From positions 6,627,001-6,691,000 of the forward strand of contig OX352322.1 of NCBI GenBank assembly GCA_947090765.1: DNA of 64,000 nucleotides. The letters are read 5' to 3'. Below, piece by piece: positions 39,482 to 49,404 of the stretch (position 1 is the stretch's first letter; each line of letters opens with the position of its first letter). Source of the DNA: Pseudomonas sp. MM223 (lineage in GTDB: Bacteria; Pseudomonadota; Gammaproteobacteria; Pseudomonadales; Pseudomonadaceae). The notes beneath the pieces were generated by a model that was not told the DNA's origin, did no database searches, and was given only the letters and a program-made list of their open reading frames with translations. The position numbers were made by a program, and so were the translations under genes.

Positions 39482-40378
39482 ATGGCTACCTATCAGGTCG
39501 TAACCGAGCAACATGGCGAACTCAACTGCTGGCGTATCAGCAGCGACCGCGCCGAACTCCTGATCGCCCAGCAAGGCGCACAGATCCTCAGCTACCAGCG
39601 GGTCGGCGAGCCGCCGCTGCTGTGGCTGAGCGACCAGGCCATCTTCCGCCAGGGCAAGTCGGTCCGCGCCGGTGTGCCGGTGTGCTGGCCGTGGTTCGGC
39701 AACCTGCAGCGCAACCCCCAGGCCGTCCAGGCCATGTACCACGGCGAGCAGGCGCCTGCCCACGGGCTGGTGCGCTCGCGTGACTGGCAGCTGCTGGGTA
39801 TCGAGGAAACGGAAAACGGCCTGCGCATCGAATTCGAATTGCCTGAGGCACAGGGCGCCCTGCCCGGCTGGCCTCATGACGTCGAGCTGAAACTGGTGGT
39901 GGAGCTGGGTGAGGCGCTGAAGCTGAAGCTGACCAGCCGCAACATGGGTAATACCCCCGTGACCATCAGCCAGGCCCTGCACAGCTACTTTGCGGTCAGC
40001 GATGTGCGCCAGGCGCGGGTCGAGGGCGTCGAGGGCCTGGGCTATATCGAGACGCTGGCGGACTGGGAACAGCGCCAGCAGCAGGGGGCACTGGCGTTTG
40101 CCGGGGAGACTGACCGGATCTACCTCGACACCCCATCGCAACTGAGCATTGTCGACCCGCACTGGAACCGCCGGGTTACCTTGACCAGCAGCGGGTCGCG
40201 CTCGGCGGTGATCTGGAACCCGTGGACTGAGCGGGCCAAGGATCTGGCGGACATGGCTGATGATGGCTGGCAGCGGATGCTGTGCATCGAGACGGCGAAT
40301 GTGTGGGATGACCTGGTGGAGTTGAAGCCAGGGGCCAGCAGTTCGCTTGGGGTCAGGATTGGTTGTGAAATGATCTAA
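39482..40378 (+). CDS. D-hexose-6-phosphate mutarotase (aldose 1-epimerase family)
   Basis: 298 residues. It interconverts alpha and beta anomers of hexose phosphates. Family residues seen: VCWPWFGN near residue 77, PAHGLVRSRDW (catalytic His region), LHSYFAVSD and the catalytic Glu in ETANV. The start at 39482 is preferred over an upstream frame. It lies 71 nt after the thioesterase. Confidence 0.88.
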   Translation: MATYQVVTEQHGELNCWRISSDRAELLIAQQGAQILSYQRVGEPPLLWLSDQAIFRQGKSVRAGVPVCWPWFGNLQRNPQAVQAMYHGEQAPAHGLVRSRDWQLLGIEETENGLRIEFELPEAQGALPGWPHDVELKLVVELGEALKLKLTSRNMGNTPVTISQALHSYFAVSDVRQARVEGVEGLGYIETLADWEQRQQQGALAFAGETDRIYLDTPSQLSIVDPHWNRRVTLTSSGSRSAVIWNPWTERAKDLADMADDGWQRMLCIETANVWDDLVELKPGASSSLGVRIGCEMI

Positions 40379-40397
40379 CAGGCTTGTTGCCTGATCT

Positions 40398-40490
40398 GGC
40401 CTCATCGCCGGCAAGCCAGCTCCCACAGGTCCGGCACAGGCCTTGAACTGTGTGCAATACCTGTGGGGCTGGCTTGCCGGCGAAGAGGCC
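40398..40490. repeat. Paired REP element, family A (copy 2)
   Basis: GCCGGCAAGCCAGCTCCCAC and GTGGGGCTGGCTTGCCGGC inverted around 40 nt. The right arm differs from the canonical GTGGGAGCTGG by lacking GA-x: it reads GTGGGGCTGG, the same A-loss at GAGCTG seen in yicC, though a natural variant is possible. Confidence 0.8.
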
Positions 40491-40501
40491 AGTGCAGGCA
40501 A

Positions 40502-41035
40502 TCAGAGGTCTGCGTCCTCCACCACCCTCACCTTCCCCGCATCCAGTGCATAGGCCGCGTCGGCCAGGTCATTGCTGACCTTTTCCACCTTCAGCTTGCC
40601 GCTGACCCACAGCGGTGTGTAGATGTCATCGATCTTCAACCCTTTCGGGTAGCGCACCAGCACCAGCTGGTTCGGCGGCGGCGGCGGTACGTGGATGCAC
40701 GCGCCCGGGTAAGGCACCAGGAAAAACAGCGTGCTGTTGCCCTTGGCGTCGCTTTCCAGCGGTACCGGATAGCCGCCCAGGCGAATGTCCTTGCCGTTCA
40801 TGGCGGCCACGGTCTTGGTCGAATACATCACCGCTGGCAAGCCCTTGCTCTGCTTCAAGCCGCCTTTGTCGGTAAAGGTGCCCATGGCTTCCGGCGAGTT
40901 GTGGTCGATTTCGGGCATTTGCTCAAGCGCCTTCTGGTCCGACTTGGGCATCAGCTCCAGCCAGTCGGTTTCAGGCAGCTCGGCATGGGCCAGGGTACTG
41001 GCCAACAGCAAGGGGACGAGGAAAAAGGCACGCAT
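40502..41035 (-). CDS. DUF3299 periplasmic protein
   Basis: 177 residues. Signal peptide (FFLVPLLLASTLAHA), then a domain with the sequence FFLVPYPGACIHVPPPPPNQLVLV characteristic of the DUF3299 family. No catalytic role is known to me. Starts at 41035 (MRAFF). Confidence 0.8.
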   Translation of the reverse strand: MRAFFLVPLLLASTLAHAELPETDWLELMPKSDQKALEQMPEIDHNSPEAMGTFTDKGGLKQSKGLPAVMYSTKTVAAMNGKDIRLGGYPVPLESDAKGNSTLFFLVPYPGACIHVPPPPPNQLVLVRYPKGLKIDDIYTPLWVSGKLKVEKVSNDLADAAYALDAGKVRVVEDADL

Positions 41036-41083
41036 GGCAATGCTCGGCAACTCGAATGAATTGCCGGGCATTCTAACCAGTAT

Positions 41084-41329
41084 TCAGCGTTTCTTGATGA
41101 ATCCGTAGATCACCAGAAGGACCACGGCACCGACCAGCGCGCCAAAGAAGCCCGCCGCCTGCCCGGCCTGGTAGATGCCCAATGCCTGGCCGCCATAAGT
41201 GGCCAACAAGGAGCCGGCAATACCCAGCAGGATGGTCATGATCCAGCCCATGCTGTCGTCGCCCGGCTTGATGAAGCGGGCCAGCAGGCCGACGATGAGG
41301 CCGATGAAGATGGTTCCAATGATGCCCAT
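41084..41329 (-). CDS. GlsB/YeaQ/YmgE-family small membrane protein
   Basis: 81 residues, three hydrophobic segments (MGIIGTIFIGLIVGLLARFI, WIMTILLGIAGSLLATYGG, FFGALVGAVVLLVIYGFI). The family is stress-linked and of unknown function. It is downstream of purK on the same strand but separated by a hairpin at 41356. Confidence 0.85.
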   Translation of the reverse strand: MGIIGTIFIGLIVGLLARFIKPGDDSMGWIMTILLGIAGSLLATYGGQALGIYQAGQAAGFFGALVGAVVLLVIYGFIKKR

Positions 41330-41355
41330 GGCAATCCCTCTGCAGTGATTATGGA

Positions 41356-41387
41356 ACAAGCCAAAGCCTAGACGGGCTTTGGCTTGT
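41356..41387 (-). terminator. Terminator downstream of purEK
   Basis: ACAAGCCAAAGCC pairs with GGCTTTGGCTTGT around a 6-nt loop. It ends the purEK message before the small membrane protein gene. Confidence 0.75.
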
Positions 41388-41437
41388 TGCCATGTTCAGA
41401 GGGCAAGCCGCTTGCAGAAGTTCGATTTGCAGCCCGA

Positions 41438-42520
41438 TCAGTTGCTGATCAGAGCCTCTACTTCGGCAATCTTGCGCTCGAGGGTGGCCATGTCATGGCA
41501 GCGCAGGGTGGCGTGGCCAACCTTGCGGCCGACCTTGAAGGCCTTGCCGTAGTGGTGCAGGTGGCAGTCACCGATGGCGACAACCTTGTCCACGGCCGGC
41601 ACTTCACCGATGAAGTTGAGCATCGCGCTCTCGCCCACCTTGGCGGTGGAGCCCAGCGGCAGGCCGGCAACGGCGCGCAGGTGGTTTTCGAATTGGCTGC
41701 ACTCGGCGCCTTCGATGGTCCAGTGCCCGGAGTTGTGCACGCGCGGGGCGATTTCGTTGGCCTTCAGGCCACCGTCGACTTCGAAGAACTCGAAGGCCAT
41801 CACGCCAACGTAGTCCAGCTTCTGCAGCACACGGCCCACGTAGTCTTCGGCCAGGGCCTGCAGCGGGTGCGCCTGGCTGGCGACCGACAGGCGCAGGATG
41901 CCGCTTTCGTGGGTGTTGTGCACCAGCGGGTAGAAGCGGGTTTCGCCATCACGGGCACGCACGGCCACCAGCGACACTTCGCCGGTAAACGGTACGAAGC
42001 CTTCCAGCAGGCATGGCACGCTGCCCAGTTCGGCGAAGGTGCCTACCACGTCTTCTGGCGTGCGCAGTACCTTCTGGCCCTTGCCGTCGTAGCCCAGGGT
42101 GCGGGTTTTCAGCACGGCCGGCAGGCCGATGCTGGCTACTGCGGCGTCCAGGTCTGCCTGGGAGAGAATGTCGGCGAAGGCCGGGGTCGGGATACCCAGG
42201 TCGCGGAACATGCTCTTCTCGAACAGGCGGTCACGGGCGATGCGCAGCGCTTCGGCGCTGGGGTACACCGGCACGAACTGCGAAAGGAAGGCCACTGTCT
42301 CGGCCGGGACGCTTTCGAACTCGAAGGTGACCAGGTCAACTTCGTCGGCCAACTGACGCAAATGGTCCTGGTCGCCGTAGTCGGCACGCAGGTGCTCGCC
42401 CAACGGCGCGGCACAGGCGTCCGGTGCAGGGTCGAGGAAGGCGAAGTTCATGCCCAGCGGGGTGCCCGCCAGAGCCAGCATGCGGCCCAGCTGGCCGCCA
42501 CCGATTACACCGATCTTCAT
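41438..42520 (-). CDS. purK: N5-carboxyaminoimidazole ribonucleotide synthase PurK
   Basis: ATP-grasp enzyme of 360 residues that carboxylates AIR in purine synthesis. IGGGQLGRMLALAG (N-terminal), TLGYDGKGQ and EIAPRVHNSGHWTIEG are intact. It starts 10 nt after purE. Confidence 0.96.
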   Translation of the reverse strand: MKIGVIGGGQLGRMLALAGTPLGMNFAFLDPAPDACAAPLGEHLRADYGDQDHLRQLADEVDLVTFEFESVPAETVAFLSQFVPVYPSAEALRIARDRLFEKSMFRDLGIPTPAFADILSQADLDAAVASIGLPAVLKTRTLGYDGKGQKVLRTPEDVVGTFAELGSVPCLLEGFVPFTGEVSLVAVRARDGETRFYPLVHNTHESGILRLSVASQAHPLQALAEDYVGRVLQKLDYVGVMAFEFFEVDGGLKANEIAPRVHNSGHWTIEGAECSQFENHLRAVAGLPLGSTAKVGESAMLNFIGEVPAVDKVVAIGDCHLHHYGKAFKVGRKVGHATLRCHDMATLERKIAEVEALISN

Positions 42521-42530
42521 GGGTTAAGCC

Positions 42531-43022
42531 TCAAGCCTGGCGCGGGTCTGGGTTGTCCAGCACGGTGTCGGTCTGTTCCGTGCGGAACTGCTTGAGCGCC
42601 GCGTGGTACTGCGGGTACTTGGCGCCCAGGATGCTGGCCGACAGCAACGCAGCGTTGACCGCACCGGCACGGCCGATGGCCAGCGTGGCAACCGGCACGC
42701 CGGCTGGCATCTGCACGATCGACAATAGCGAATCGACGCCCGACAGCATCGACGACTGCACCGGCACGCCCAGCACCGGCAGGTGAGTTTTGGCGGCGCA
42801 CATGCCTGGCAGGTGGGCTGCGCCACCGGCACCGGCGATGATCACCTCGATGCCGCGGCCTTCGGCCTCCTCGGCATACTGGAACAGCAGATCCGGGGTG
42901 CGGTGGGCAGAAACCACCTTCACTTCGTAGGGAATGCCGAGTTTTTCCAGCATATCGGCGGTGTGGCTAAGGGTGGACCAATCGGACTTGGAGCCCATGA
43001 TCACGCCAACCAGTGCACTCAT
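42531..43022 (-). CDS. purE: N5-carboxyaminoimidazole ribonucleotide mutase PurE
   Basis: 163 residues. [11 protein letters not shown] and [12 protein letters not shown] mark the substrate and catalytic His region. It acts on the PurK product. A 5' leader holds a promoter candidate, a tetraloop hairpin and an intrinsic terminator 38 nt before the start, so attenuation is possible. Confidence 0.96.
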   Translation of the reverse strand: MSALVGVIMGSKSDWSTLSHTADMLEKLGIPYEVKVVSAHRTPDLLFQYAEEAEGRGIEVIIAGAGGAAHLPGMCAAKTHLPVLGVPVQSSMLSGVDSLLSIVQMPAGVPVATLAIGRAGAVNAALLSASILGAKYPQYHAALKQFRTEQTDTVLDNPDPRQA

Positions 43023-43059
43023 CGTCGAGCCTCTTCGCTTGTGCGCCCGCAGGCGCGTC

Positions 43060-43099
43060 AAAAAACAACAAGCCACGCGGGACGACCGGCGTGGCTTGT
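43060..43099 (-). terminator. Intrinsic terminator inside the purE leader
   Basis: ACAAGCCACGC and GCGTGGCTTGT form an 11-bp stem, followed on the minus strand by TGTTTTTTG. Only 37 nt separate it from the purE ATG, so it either ends the upstream LysR transcript or attenuates purE. Confidence 0.8.
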
Positions 43100-43110
43100 T
43101 TGCTGATCTG

Positions 43111-43128
43111 GACCGGACGCATCCGGTC
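43111..43128 (-). other. Hairpin upstream of the purE leader terminator
   Basis: GACCGGA, loop TGCG, TCCGGTC: a 7-bp stem located between the -10 candidate (43141-43146) and the terminator. Confidence 0.5.
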
Positions 43129-43140
43129 GAAAGGCCGCGC

Positions 43141-43146
43141 AGTATA
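43141..43146 (-). promoter_or_regulatory. Candidate -10 box for purE
   Basis: TATACT on the minus strand, 48 nt after the LysR stop. The -35 is poor. Confidence 0.4.
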
Positions 43147-43193
43147 CCGTAAGGTAGTGCGTTTAAGGCACCCCGGCGACCAACTGTCGGGCC

Positions 43194-44126
43194 TTATTTT
43201 TCGGGGCTTTGGCTGACTTTTGGGTCAACCACCGCCGCACCCTCCAGCTTGCGCCACAACAGCCTGACGTTGGCCTTGCGCACCAAGGCGCAGCGGTACA
43301 GGCGAATTTCCAGTGGCACGTGCCACTGGCTGCCGCCGCAAACGGCCAGCTCGCCCCGTTCCAGCTCGCCACGCATCGACAGGCGCGGCACCCAGGCGAT
43401 ACCCATGCCCTCCAGCGCCATGCTCTTGAGGCTGTCGGCCATGGCGGTTTCATAGACGGTGGTATAGCGCAGGTTGCGCTGACGCAGCAGCAAATTGACC
43501 GAACGACCGAGGAAGGCGCCAGCGGTATAGGCCAACAGCGGCACACTACCCTCACCTTCCAGGTCGAACAACGGCTTACCTTCGGCATCCACGGCACACA
43601 CCGGCAACATTTCGGTGGTGCCCATGTGCAGCGACGGGAAGATCTCGGCGTCCATCTGCAGGGCCGCGTCCGGGTCATAGAAAGCCAGCATCAGGTCGCA
43701 ACCGCCTTCGCGTAATGCATGCACGGCATCTCCGACGTTAGTCGCAACCAGCCGGGTAGCGATGTTCAAACCGTCGTTGCGCAACTGGGCCACCCAGCGG
43801 GGGAAAAAGCCCGACGCCAGGGAGTGCGCCGCAGCCACCTGCACCACCTCGCCCTGCCCGCCCTCAAGATGATGCAAATGGCGGAGAATTTCGCTCAACT
43901 GGTCGACAACGGTACGCGCTGTGACGAGAAACAGCTGGCCAGCCTCGGTCAGCTCGATGGGTGTGCGGGAACGATTCACCAATTGCAGGCCCAGCGCCGC
44001 TTCAAGGCTGCGAATGCGCCGGCTGAAGGCCGGTTGGGTCACGAAACGCCGCTCTGCCGCCTGGGAAAAACTGCGGGTGGCGGCCAATGCGCTGAAATCT
44101 TCCAGCCATTTGCTTTCAAGGTTCAC
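43194..44126 (-). CDS. LysR-family regulator beside aspA
   Basis: 310 residues counted from GTG 44126 (VNLESKWLEDFSAL), where GGGAG is spaced 9 nt; an ATG at 44135 would place the ribosome site too close. HTH: ATRSFSQAAERRFVTQPAFSRRI. The effector domain is full length. It is divergent from aspA, with a dyad in the shared gap, so it probably controls aspA; this is from position only. Confidence 0.87.
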   Translation of the reverse strand: MNLESKWLEDFSALAATRSFSQAAERRFVTQPAFSRRIRSLEAALGLQLVNRSRTPIELTEAGQLFLVTARTVVDQLSEILRHLHHLEGGQGEVVQVAAAHSLASGFFPRWVAQLRNDGLNIATRLVATNVGDAVHALREGGCDLMLAFYDPDAALQMDAEIFPSLHMGTTEMLPVCAVDAEGKPLFDLEGEGSVPLLAYTAGAFLGRSVNLLLRQRNLRYTTVYETAMADSLKSMALEGMGIAWVPRLSMRGELERGELAVCGGSQWHVPLEIRLYRCALVRKANVRLLWRKLEGAAVVDPKVSQSPEK

Positions 44127-44193
44127 GAAGCACATCTCCCGGCGTGCACCAAAATGGAACACGCTCGAATGTCAATTGGCGTCACATGAAACA

Positions 44194-44212
44194 CTATGCC
44201 GTTTGTGCATAG
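44194..44212. promoter_or_regulatory. LysR-type operator candidate between the LysR gene and aspA
   Basis: CTATGC-CGTTTGT-GCATAG: a 6-bp dyad around 7 nt in the divergent gap, a T-N11-A-like LysR box. Confidence 0.55.
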
Positions 44213-44308
44213 GTTAGCGTGCAACAGCATTGGCCGCAAAATCACCTTCAGGCCTAGGATTGGCGCCATTCCGGCATGTGCCGGGTCAAAATCGAGATGA
44301 TATACATC

Positions 44309-45733
44309 ATGTCCTCCGCTGCATCGTTCCGCGTCGAAAAAGATCTGTTGGGTACCCTTGAAGTTCCTGCTGATGCCTACTACGGCATCCAGACCCTGCG
44401 CGCTGCCAACAACTTCCACCTCTCCGGCGTTCCGCTGTCGCACTACCCGAAACTGGTAGTCGGCCTGGCGATGGTCAAGCAGGCAGCTGCTGACGCCAAC
44501 CGTGAGCTGGGGCACTTGAGCGATGCCAAGCACGCCGCGATCAGCGCAGCTTGCGCACGACTGATCAAGGGCGACTACCACGAGCAGTTCGTGGTGGACA
44601 TGATTCAAGGCGGTGCTGGTACTTCTACCAACATGAACGCCAACGAAGTCATCGCCAACATCGCGCTGGAGGCCATGGGCCACCAGAAGGGTGAGTACCA
44701 GTACCTGCACCCGAACAACGATGTGAACATGGCGCAGTCGACCAACGACGCCTACCCGACCGCTATCCGTCTGGGCCTGCTGCTGGGCCACGACGCCCTG
44801 CTGGCCAGCCTCGACAGCCTGATCCAGGCCTTCGCAGCCAAAGGTAAAGAGTTCGACCACGTACTGAAGATGGGCCGTACCCAGCTGCAGGACGCCGTGC
44901 CGATGACCCTGGGCCAGGAATTCCGCGCCTTCGCCACCACCATGACCGAAGACCTCAACCGTCTGCGTTCGCTGGCGCCTGAGCTGCTGACCGAAATCAA
45001 CCTGGGTGGTACCGCCATCGGTACCGGCATCAACGCCGACCCGGGCTACCAGATGCTTGCTGTACAGCGCCTGGCAATCATCAGCGGCCAGCCGCTGGTA
45101 CCGGCTGCCGACCTGATCGAAGCCACCTCCGACATGGGCGCCTTCGTGCTGTTCTCCGGCATGCTCAAGCGTACCGCCGTCAAGCTGTCGAAAATCTGCA
45201 ACGACTTGCGCCTGCTGTCCAGCGGCCCGCGCACCGGCATCAACGAAATCAACCTGCCAGCGCGTCAGCCAGGCAGCTCGATCATGCCAGGCAAGGTCAA
45301 CCCGGTGATCCCGGAAGCCGTCAACCAAGTCGCCTTTGCCATCATGGGCAACGACCTGGCCCTGACTGTCGCCGCCGAAGGTGGCCAGCTGCAGTTGAAC
45401 GTGATGGAACCGCTGATCGCCTACAAGATCTTCGACTCGATCCGCCTGCTGCAACGCGCCATGGACATGCTGCGCGAGCACTGCATCGTCGGCATCACTG
45501 CCAACGAACAGCGCTGCCGTGAACTGGTCGAGCACTCGATTGGCCTGGTCACCGCCCTGAACCCTTACATCGGCTACGAAAACGCCACCCGTATCGCCCG
45601 CGTTGCCCTGGAAACAGGCCGCGGCGTGCTGGAACTGGTGCGCGAAGAGAAGCTGCTGGACGAAGAGATGCTCAACGACATCCTGCGTCCGGAAAACATG
45701 ATCGCTCCACGTCTGGTGCCGCTGAAGGCGTAA
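44309..45733 (+). CDS. aspA: Aspartate ammonia-lyase
   Basis: It deaminates aspartate to fumarate. It has 474 residues from ATG 44309; an ATG at 44297 would add 4. The superfamily signature GSSIMPGKVNPV is present, as are TNMNANEVIAN and the substrate loops. It probably supplies fumarate and nitrogen; a terminator follows at 45791. Confidence 0.95.
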   Translation: MSSAASFRVEKDLLGTLEVPADAYYGIQTLRAANNFHLSGVPLSHYPKLVVGLAMVKQAAADANRELGHLSDAKHAAISAACARLIKGDYHEQFVVDMIQGGAGTSTNMNANEVIANIALEAMGHQKGEYQYLHPNNDVNMAQSTNDAYPTAIRLGLLLGHDALLASLDSLIQAFAAKGKEFDHVLKMGRTQLQDAVPMTLGQEFRAFATTMTEDLNRLRSLAPELLTEINLGGTAIGTGINADPGYQMLAVQRLAIISGQPLVPAADLIEATSDMGAFVLFSGMLKRTAVKLSKICNDLRLLSSGPRTGINEINLPARQPGSSIMPGKVNPVIPEAVNQVAFAIMGNDLALTVAAEGGQLQLNVMEPLIAYKIFDSIRLLQRAMDMLREHCIVGITANEQRCRELVEHSIGLVTALNPYIGYENATRIARVALETGRGVLELVREEKLLDEEMLNDILRPENMIAPRLVPLKA

Positions 45734-45790
45734 CCAGGCTGCTGCAAACTGTCTCACCAGGTTAAGGGACTAGACACCTCTCAACCTTTC

Positions 45791-45823
45791 AAGGCCCGAG
45801 CGATTGCTTCGGGCCTTTTTTTT
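45791..45823 (+). terminator. Intrinsic terminator of aspA
   Basis: AAGGCCCGAG and CTTCGGGCCTT around CGATTG, followed by a run of about nine T. Confidence 0.92.
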
Positions 45824-45912
45824 GCCTGCAGTTTTCGAGGCCACGTTGCCGCTGCGGATATCGGCACACAACTTGCTCCATAATGCGTCCCAGCCCCACG
45901 GGATTACCCAGC

Positions 45913-46905
45913 ATGCTGCACAGTCACCTGACCACCCTCAACGCAGTTTCGCTGATCCTCAACGTCTTCCAGGCAGACGGTTGCGAGGCTTCGGCGCTGC
46001 TGGCCGGCAGCGGCATTGGCCCGGCAGACCTGGGGCACGCTGATGCACGCATCACCACGCAGCAGGAACTGCAGGTGTGCGCCAACGCCGTGGCCCGGCG
46101 CGAAGACATCGGCCTGGAGCTGGGCCGACGCATGCATGTGTCGTGCTACGGCATGCTCGGTTACGCCCTGCTCTCCAGTGCAACTTTGGGTGACGCCTTG
46201 CGCCTGGCGCTGCAGTATCCGGCACTGCTGGGAACAGTCTTCAAGCTGCGCTTGCTCGACGATAGCCAGCGGGTCTGGTTCAGCGCCAGCGATTACCACG
46301 ACAGCCCGGCGCTGAGCGCTTTCAACGCAGAGTTCTGCCTGGTGTCGCTGAAAGTCATCTGCGACGACCTGCTCGGCCGCCCGTTGCCGTTGCTGGGCGC
46401 CCGCTTCGAACACGCTCGCCCCGGTTACCACGCACTCTATGCCGGTGCATTTCAATGCCCGATCGGTTTCGCCGCCGAGGACAATGCCTTTGCCTTCGAA
46501 CGGCGATGGCTGGATACGCCGCTGCCGCTGGCCGACCCGATTACCCACAAAGCCATGAGCGAACGCTGCCGGCGCCTGAACCTTGAGTTCACAGGGCGCC
46601 AGGCCTGGCTAGGGCGGATTCGTCAGCTACTGGCGCAGCAACTGGACGCAGCCCCAGGGCTGGAAGGCCTGGCACGGCAGATGAACTGCTCGTCGCGCAC
46701 CCTGCGCCGGCATTTGCAGGCGTTGGGCAGCAGTTATCAACAGCTGCTGGATGAGCTGAGGTTCGAGCGGGCCAAGCAGTTGCTGGCCGATGAGCAGATG
46801 CCGATCTACCGCATTGCCGAAACCTTGGGGTTCAGCGAGACGGCCAGCTTCCGCCATGCGTTTCAGCGCTGGAGCGGTGTGGCGCCCAGTCACTTCCGCG
46901 GTTGA
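45913..46905 (+). CDS. AraC-family regulator
   Basis: 330 residues with an N-terminal ligand-binding domain of the arabinose-binding-like (OruR type) and a C-terminal AraC HTH pair (SRTLRRHLQALG and IYRIAETLGFSETASFRHAFQRW). Effector unknown. The start at 45913 follows a spaced in-frame ATG at 45883. It is upstream of the polyamine genes but separated by a REP. Confidence 0.85.
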   Translation: MLHSHLTTLNAVSLILNVFQADGCEASALLAGSGIGPADLGHADARITTQQELQVCANAVARREDIGLELGRRMHVSCYGMLGYALLSSATLGDALRLALQYPALLGTVFKLRLLDDSQRVWFSASDYHDSPALSAFNAEFCLVSLKVICDDLLGRPLPLLGARFEHARPGYHALYAGAFQCPIGFAAEDNAFAFERRWLDTPLPLADPITHKAMSERCRRLNLEFTGRQAWLGRIRQLLAQQLDAAPGLEGLARQMNCSSRTLRRHLQALGSSYQQLLDELRFERAKQLLADEQMPIYRIAETLGFSETASFRHAFQRWSGVAPSHFRG

Positions 46906-46913
46906 CCTGTACC

Positions 46914-47008
46914 GGCCCCATCGCCGGCAAGCCAGCTCCCACAAGTACTCCACAGTGCTTTGGACAAGTGGAATACCTGTGGGAGCTCGGCTTGCCGGCG
47001 ATAGGGCC
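46914..47008. repeat. Paired REP element, family A (copy 3), with an indel
   Basis: The left arm is canonical. The right arm reads GGGAGCTCGGCTTGCC, where other copies have GGGAGCTGGCTTGCC, so there is one extra C at 46988, inside the GAGCTG hexamer. Confidence 0.85.
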
Positions 47009-47124
47009 AGTACAGGCCATAGAGCTTTGGCCACATCGATCCCCTTTTGGCCGTTTGCGTCGTTCTCCGCCACTGACCCGCCCATGACAATGGACCCACG
47101 CCAGTACACACCCGGAGAACAACA

Positions 47125-48167
<1,043 letters not shown>

Positions 48168-48168
<1 letters not shown>

Positions 48169-49271
48169 TGGTCCGACTCAAGCGTCTGCTCGCCCCGTTC
48201 ATCGCTGCCACCCTGTTCACTGGTGCCCTGCAAGCCCAGGCCGAGCAGCGCACCCTGCGTGTGTATAACTGGTTCGATTACATCACCCCGCAGACCTTGA
48301 CCGACTTCCAGAAGGACAGCGGCGTCAAGCTGATCTACGACATCTTCGATACCAACGAAGCGCTGGAGGCCAAGCTGCTTACCGGCAACTCCGGCTATGA
48401 CGTGGTCGTGCCATCCAACGTGTTCCTGGCCAAGCAGATCGAGGCCGGGGTGTTCCAGCCGCTGGACCGCAGCAAGCTGCCGAACTGGCAACACCTGGAC
48501 CCAGCACTGATGAAACTGATCGAGGCCAACGACCCGGGTAACAAATATGCCGTGCCCTACATGTACGGCACCGTGCTGATCGGCTTCAACCCGGCCAAGG
48601 TCAAGGCTGCGCTCGGCGACAATGCACCGGTGGACAGCTGGGACCTGATTTTCAAGGAAGAGAACATCGCCAAGCTTAAGCAGTGTGGCGTGGCGCTGCT
48701 CGACTCGCCTTCCGAGATCCTGCCGCTGGCCCTGAAATACCTGGGCCTGGACCCCAACAGCGGCAAGCCGGACGACTACAAGAAGGCCGAGGCCCTGCTG
48801 CTGAAGATTCGCCCGCACATCACCTACTTCCATTCCTCGAAGTACATGGCCGACATCGCCAACGGCGATATCTGCGTGGCCGTCGGCTACAGCGGTAGCT
48901 TCTCGCAGGCGGCCAACCGCGCGCGGGATGCGAAGAACGGTGTGGTGGTGGACATGCGCCTGCCCAAGGAAGGTGCGCCGATCTGGTTCGACATGCTGGC
49001 GATCCCGAAGAATGCGGCCAACCCGGAAGATGCCCATACGTTCATCAATTACCTGCTGCGGCCAGAAGTGATTGCGCCGATCAGCGACTTTGTCGGCTAC
49101 CCGAACCCGAACAAGGATGCGACCGATAAGGTGAGCCCAGCGATTCGCAATAACCCCAATCTGTACCCGACGGCGGAGGCGATGGCCAAACTGTATACCC
49201 TGAAGCCCCTGGCGCGGGATGCAGAGCGGGCCAGGACCCGGGCCTGGACGCGGATCAAGTCCGGCACCTGA
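48168..49271 (+). CDS. potF: PotF-like polyamine-binding periplasmic protein
   Basis: 367 residues with a signal peptide ([15 protein letters not shown]). The mature start [12 protein letters not shown] carries the Trp typical of polyamine-binding proteins. Later [15 protein letters not shown] and [14 protein letters not shown] match PotF/SpuD. No ATPase or permease genes adjoin, so it must use a transporter elsewhere. Translationally coupled to the deacetylase. Confidence 0.88.
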
Positions 49272-49281
49272 TGTAGAGCCG

Positions 49282-49401
49282 GGGGCTGCTCTGCAGCCCA
49301 ATCGCCGGCAAGCCAGCTCCCACAGGTATTGCACCTGCCTCGAAAGCAGTGAAGTTCCTGTGGGAGCTGGCTTGCCGGCGATTGGGCCGCGAAGCGGCCC
49401 C
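49282..49401. repeat. Paired REP element, family A (copy 4)
   Basis: GCCGGCAAGCCAGCTCCCAC and GTGGGAGCTGGCTTGCCGGC around about 40 nt, with extended GGGGGCTGC arms. Lies between convergent genes. Confidence 0.85.
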
Positions 49402-49404
49402 AAT

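Noticed and set aside
43022-43146. ZTP (pfl) riboswitch before purE
   Set aside because: The conserved ZTP core sequence is not present.
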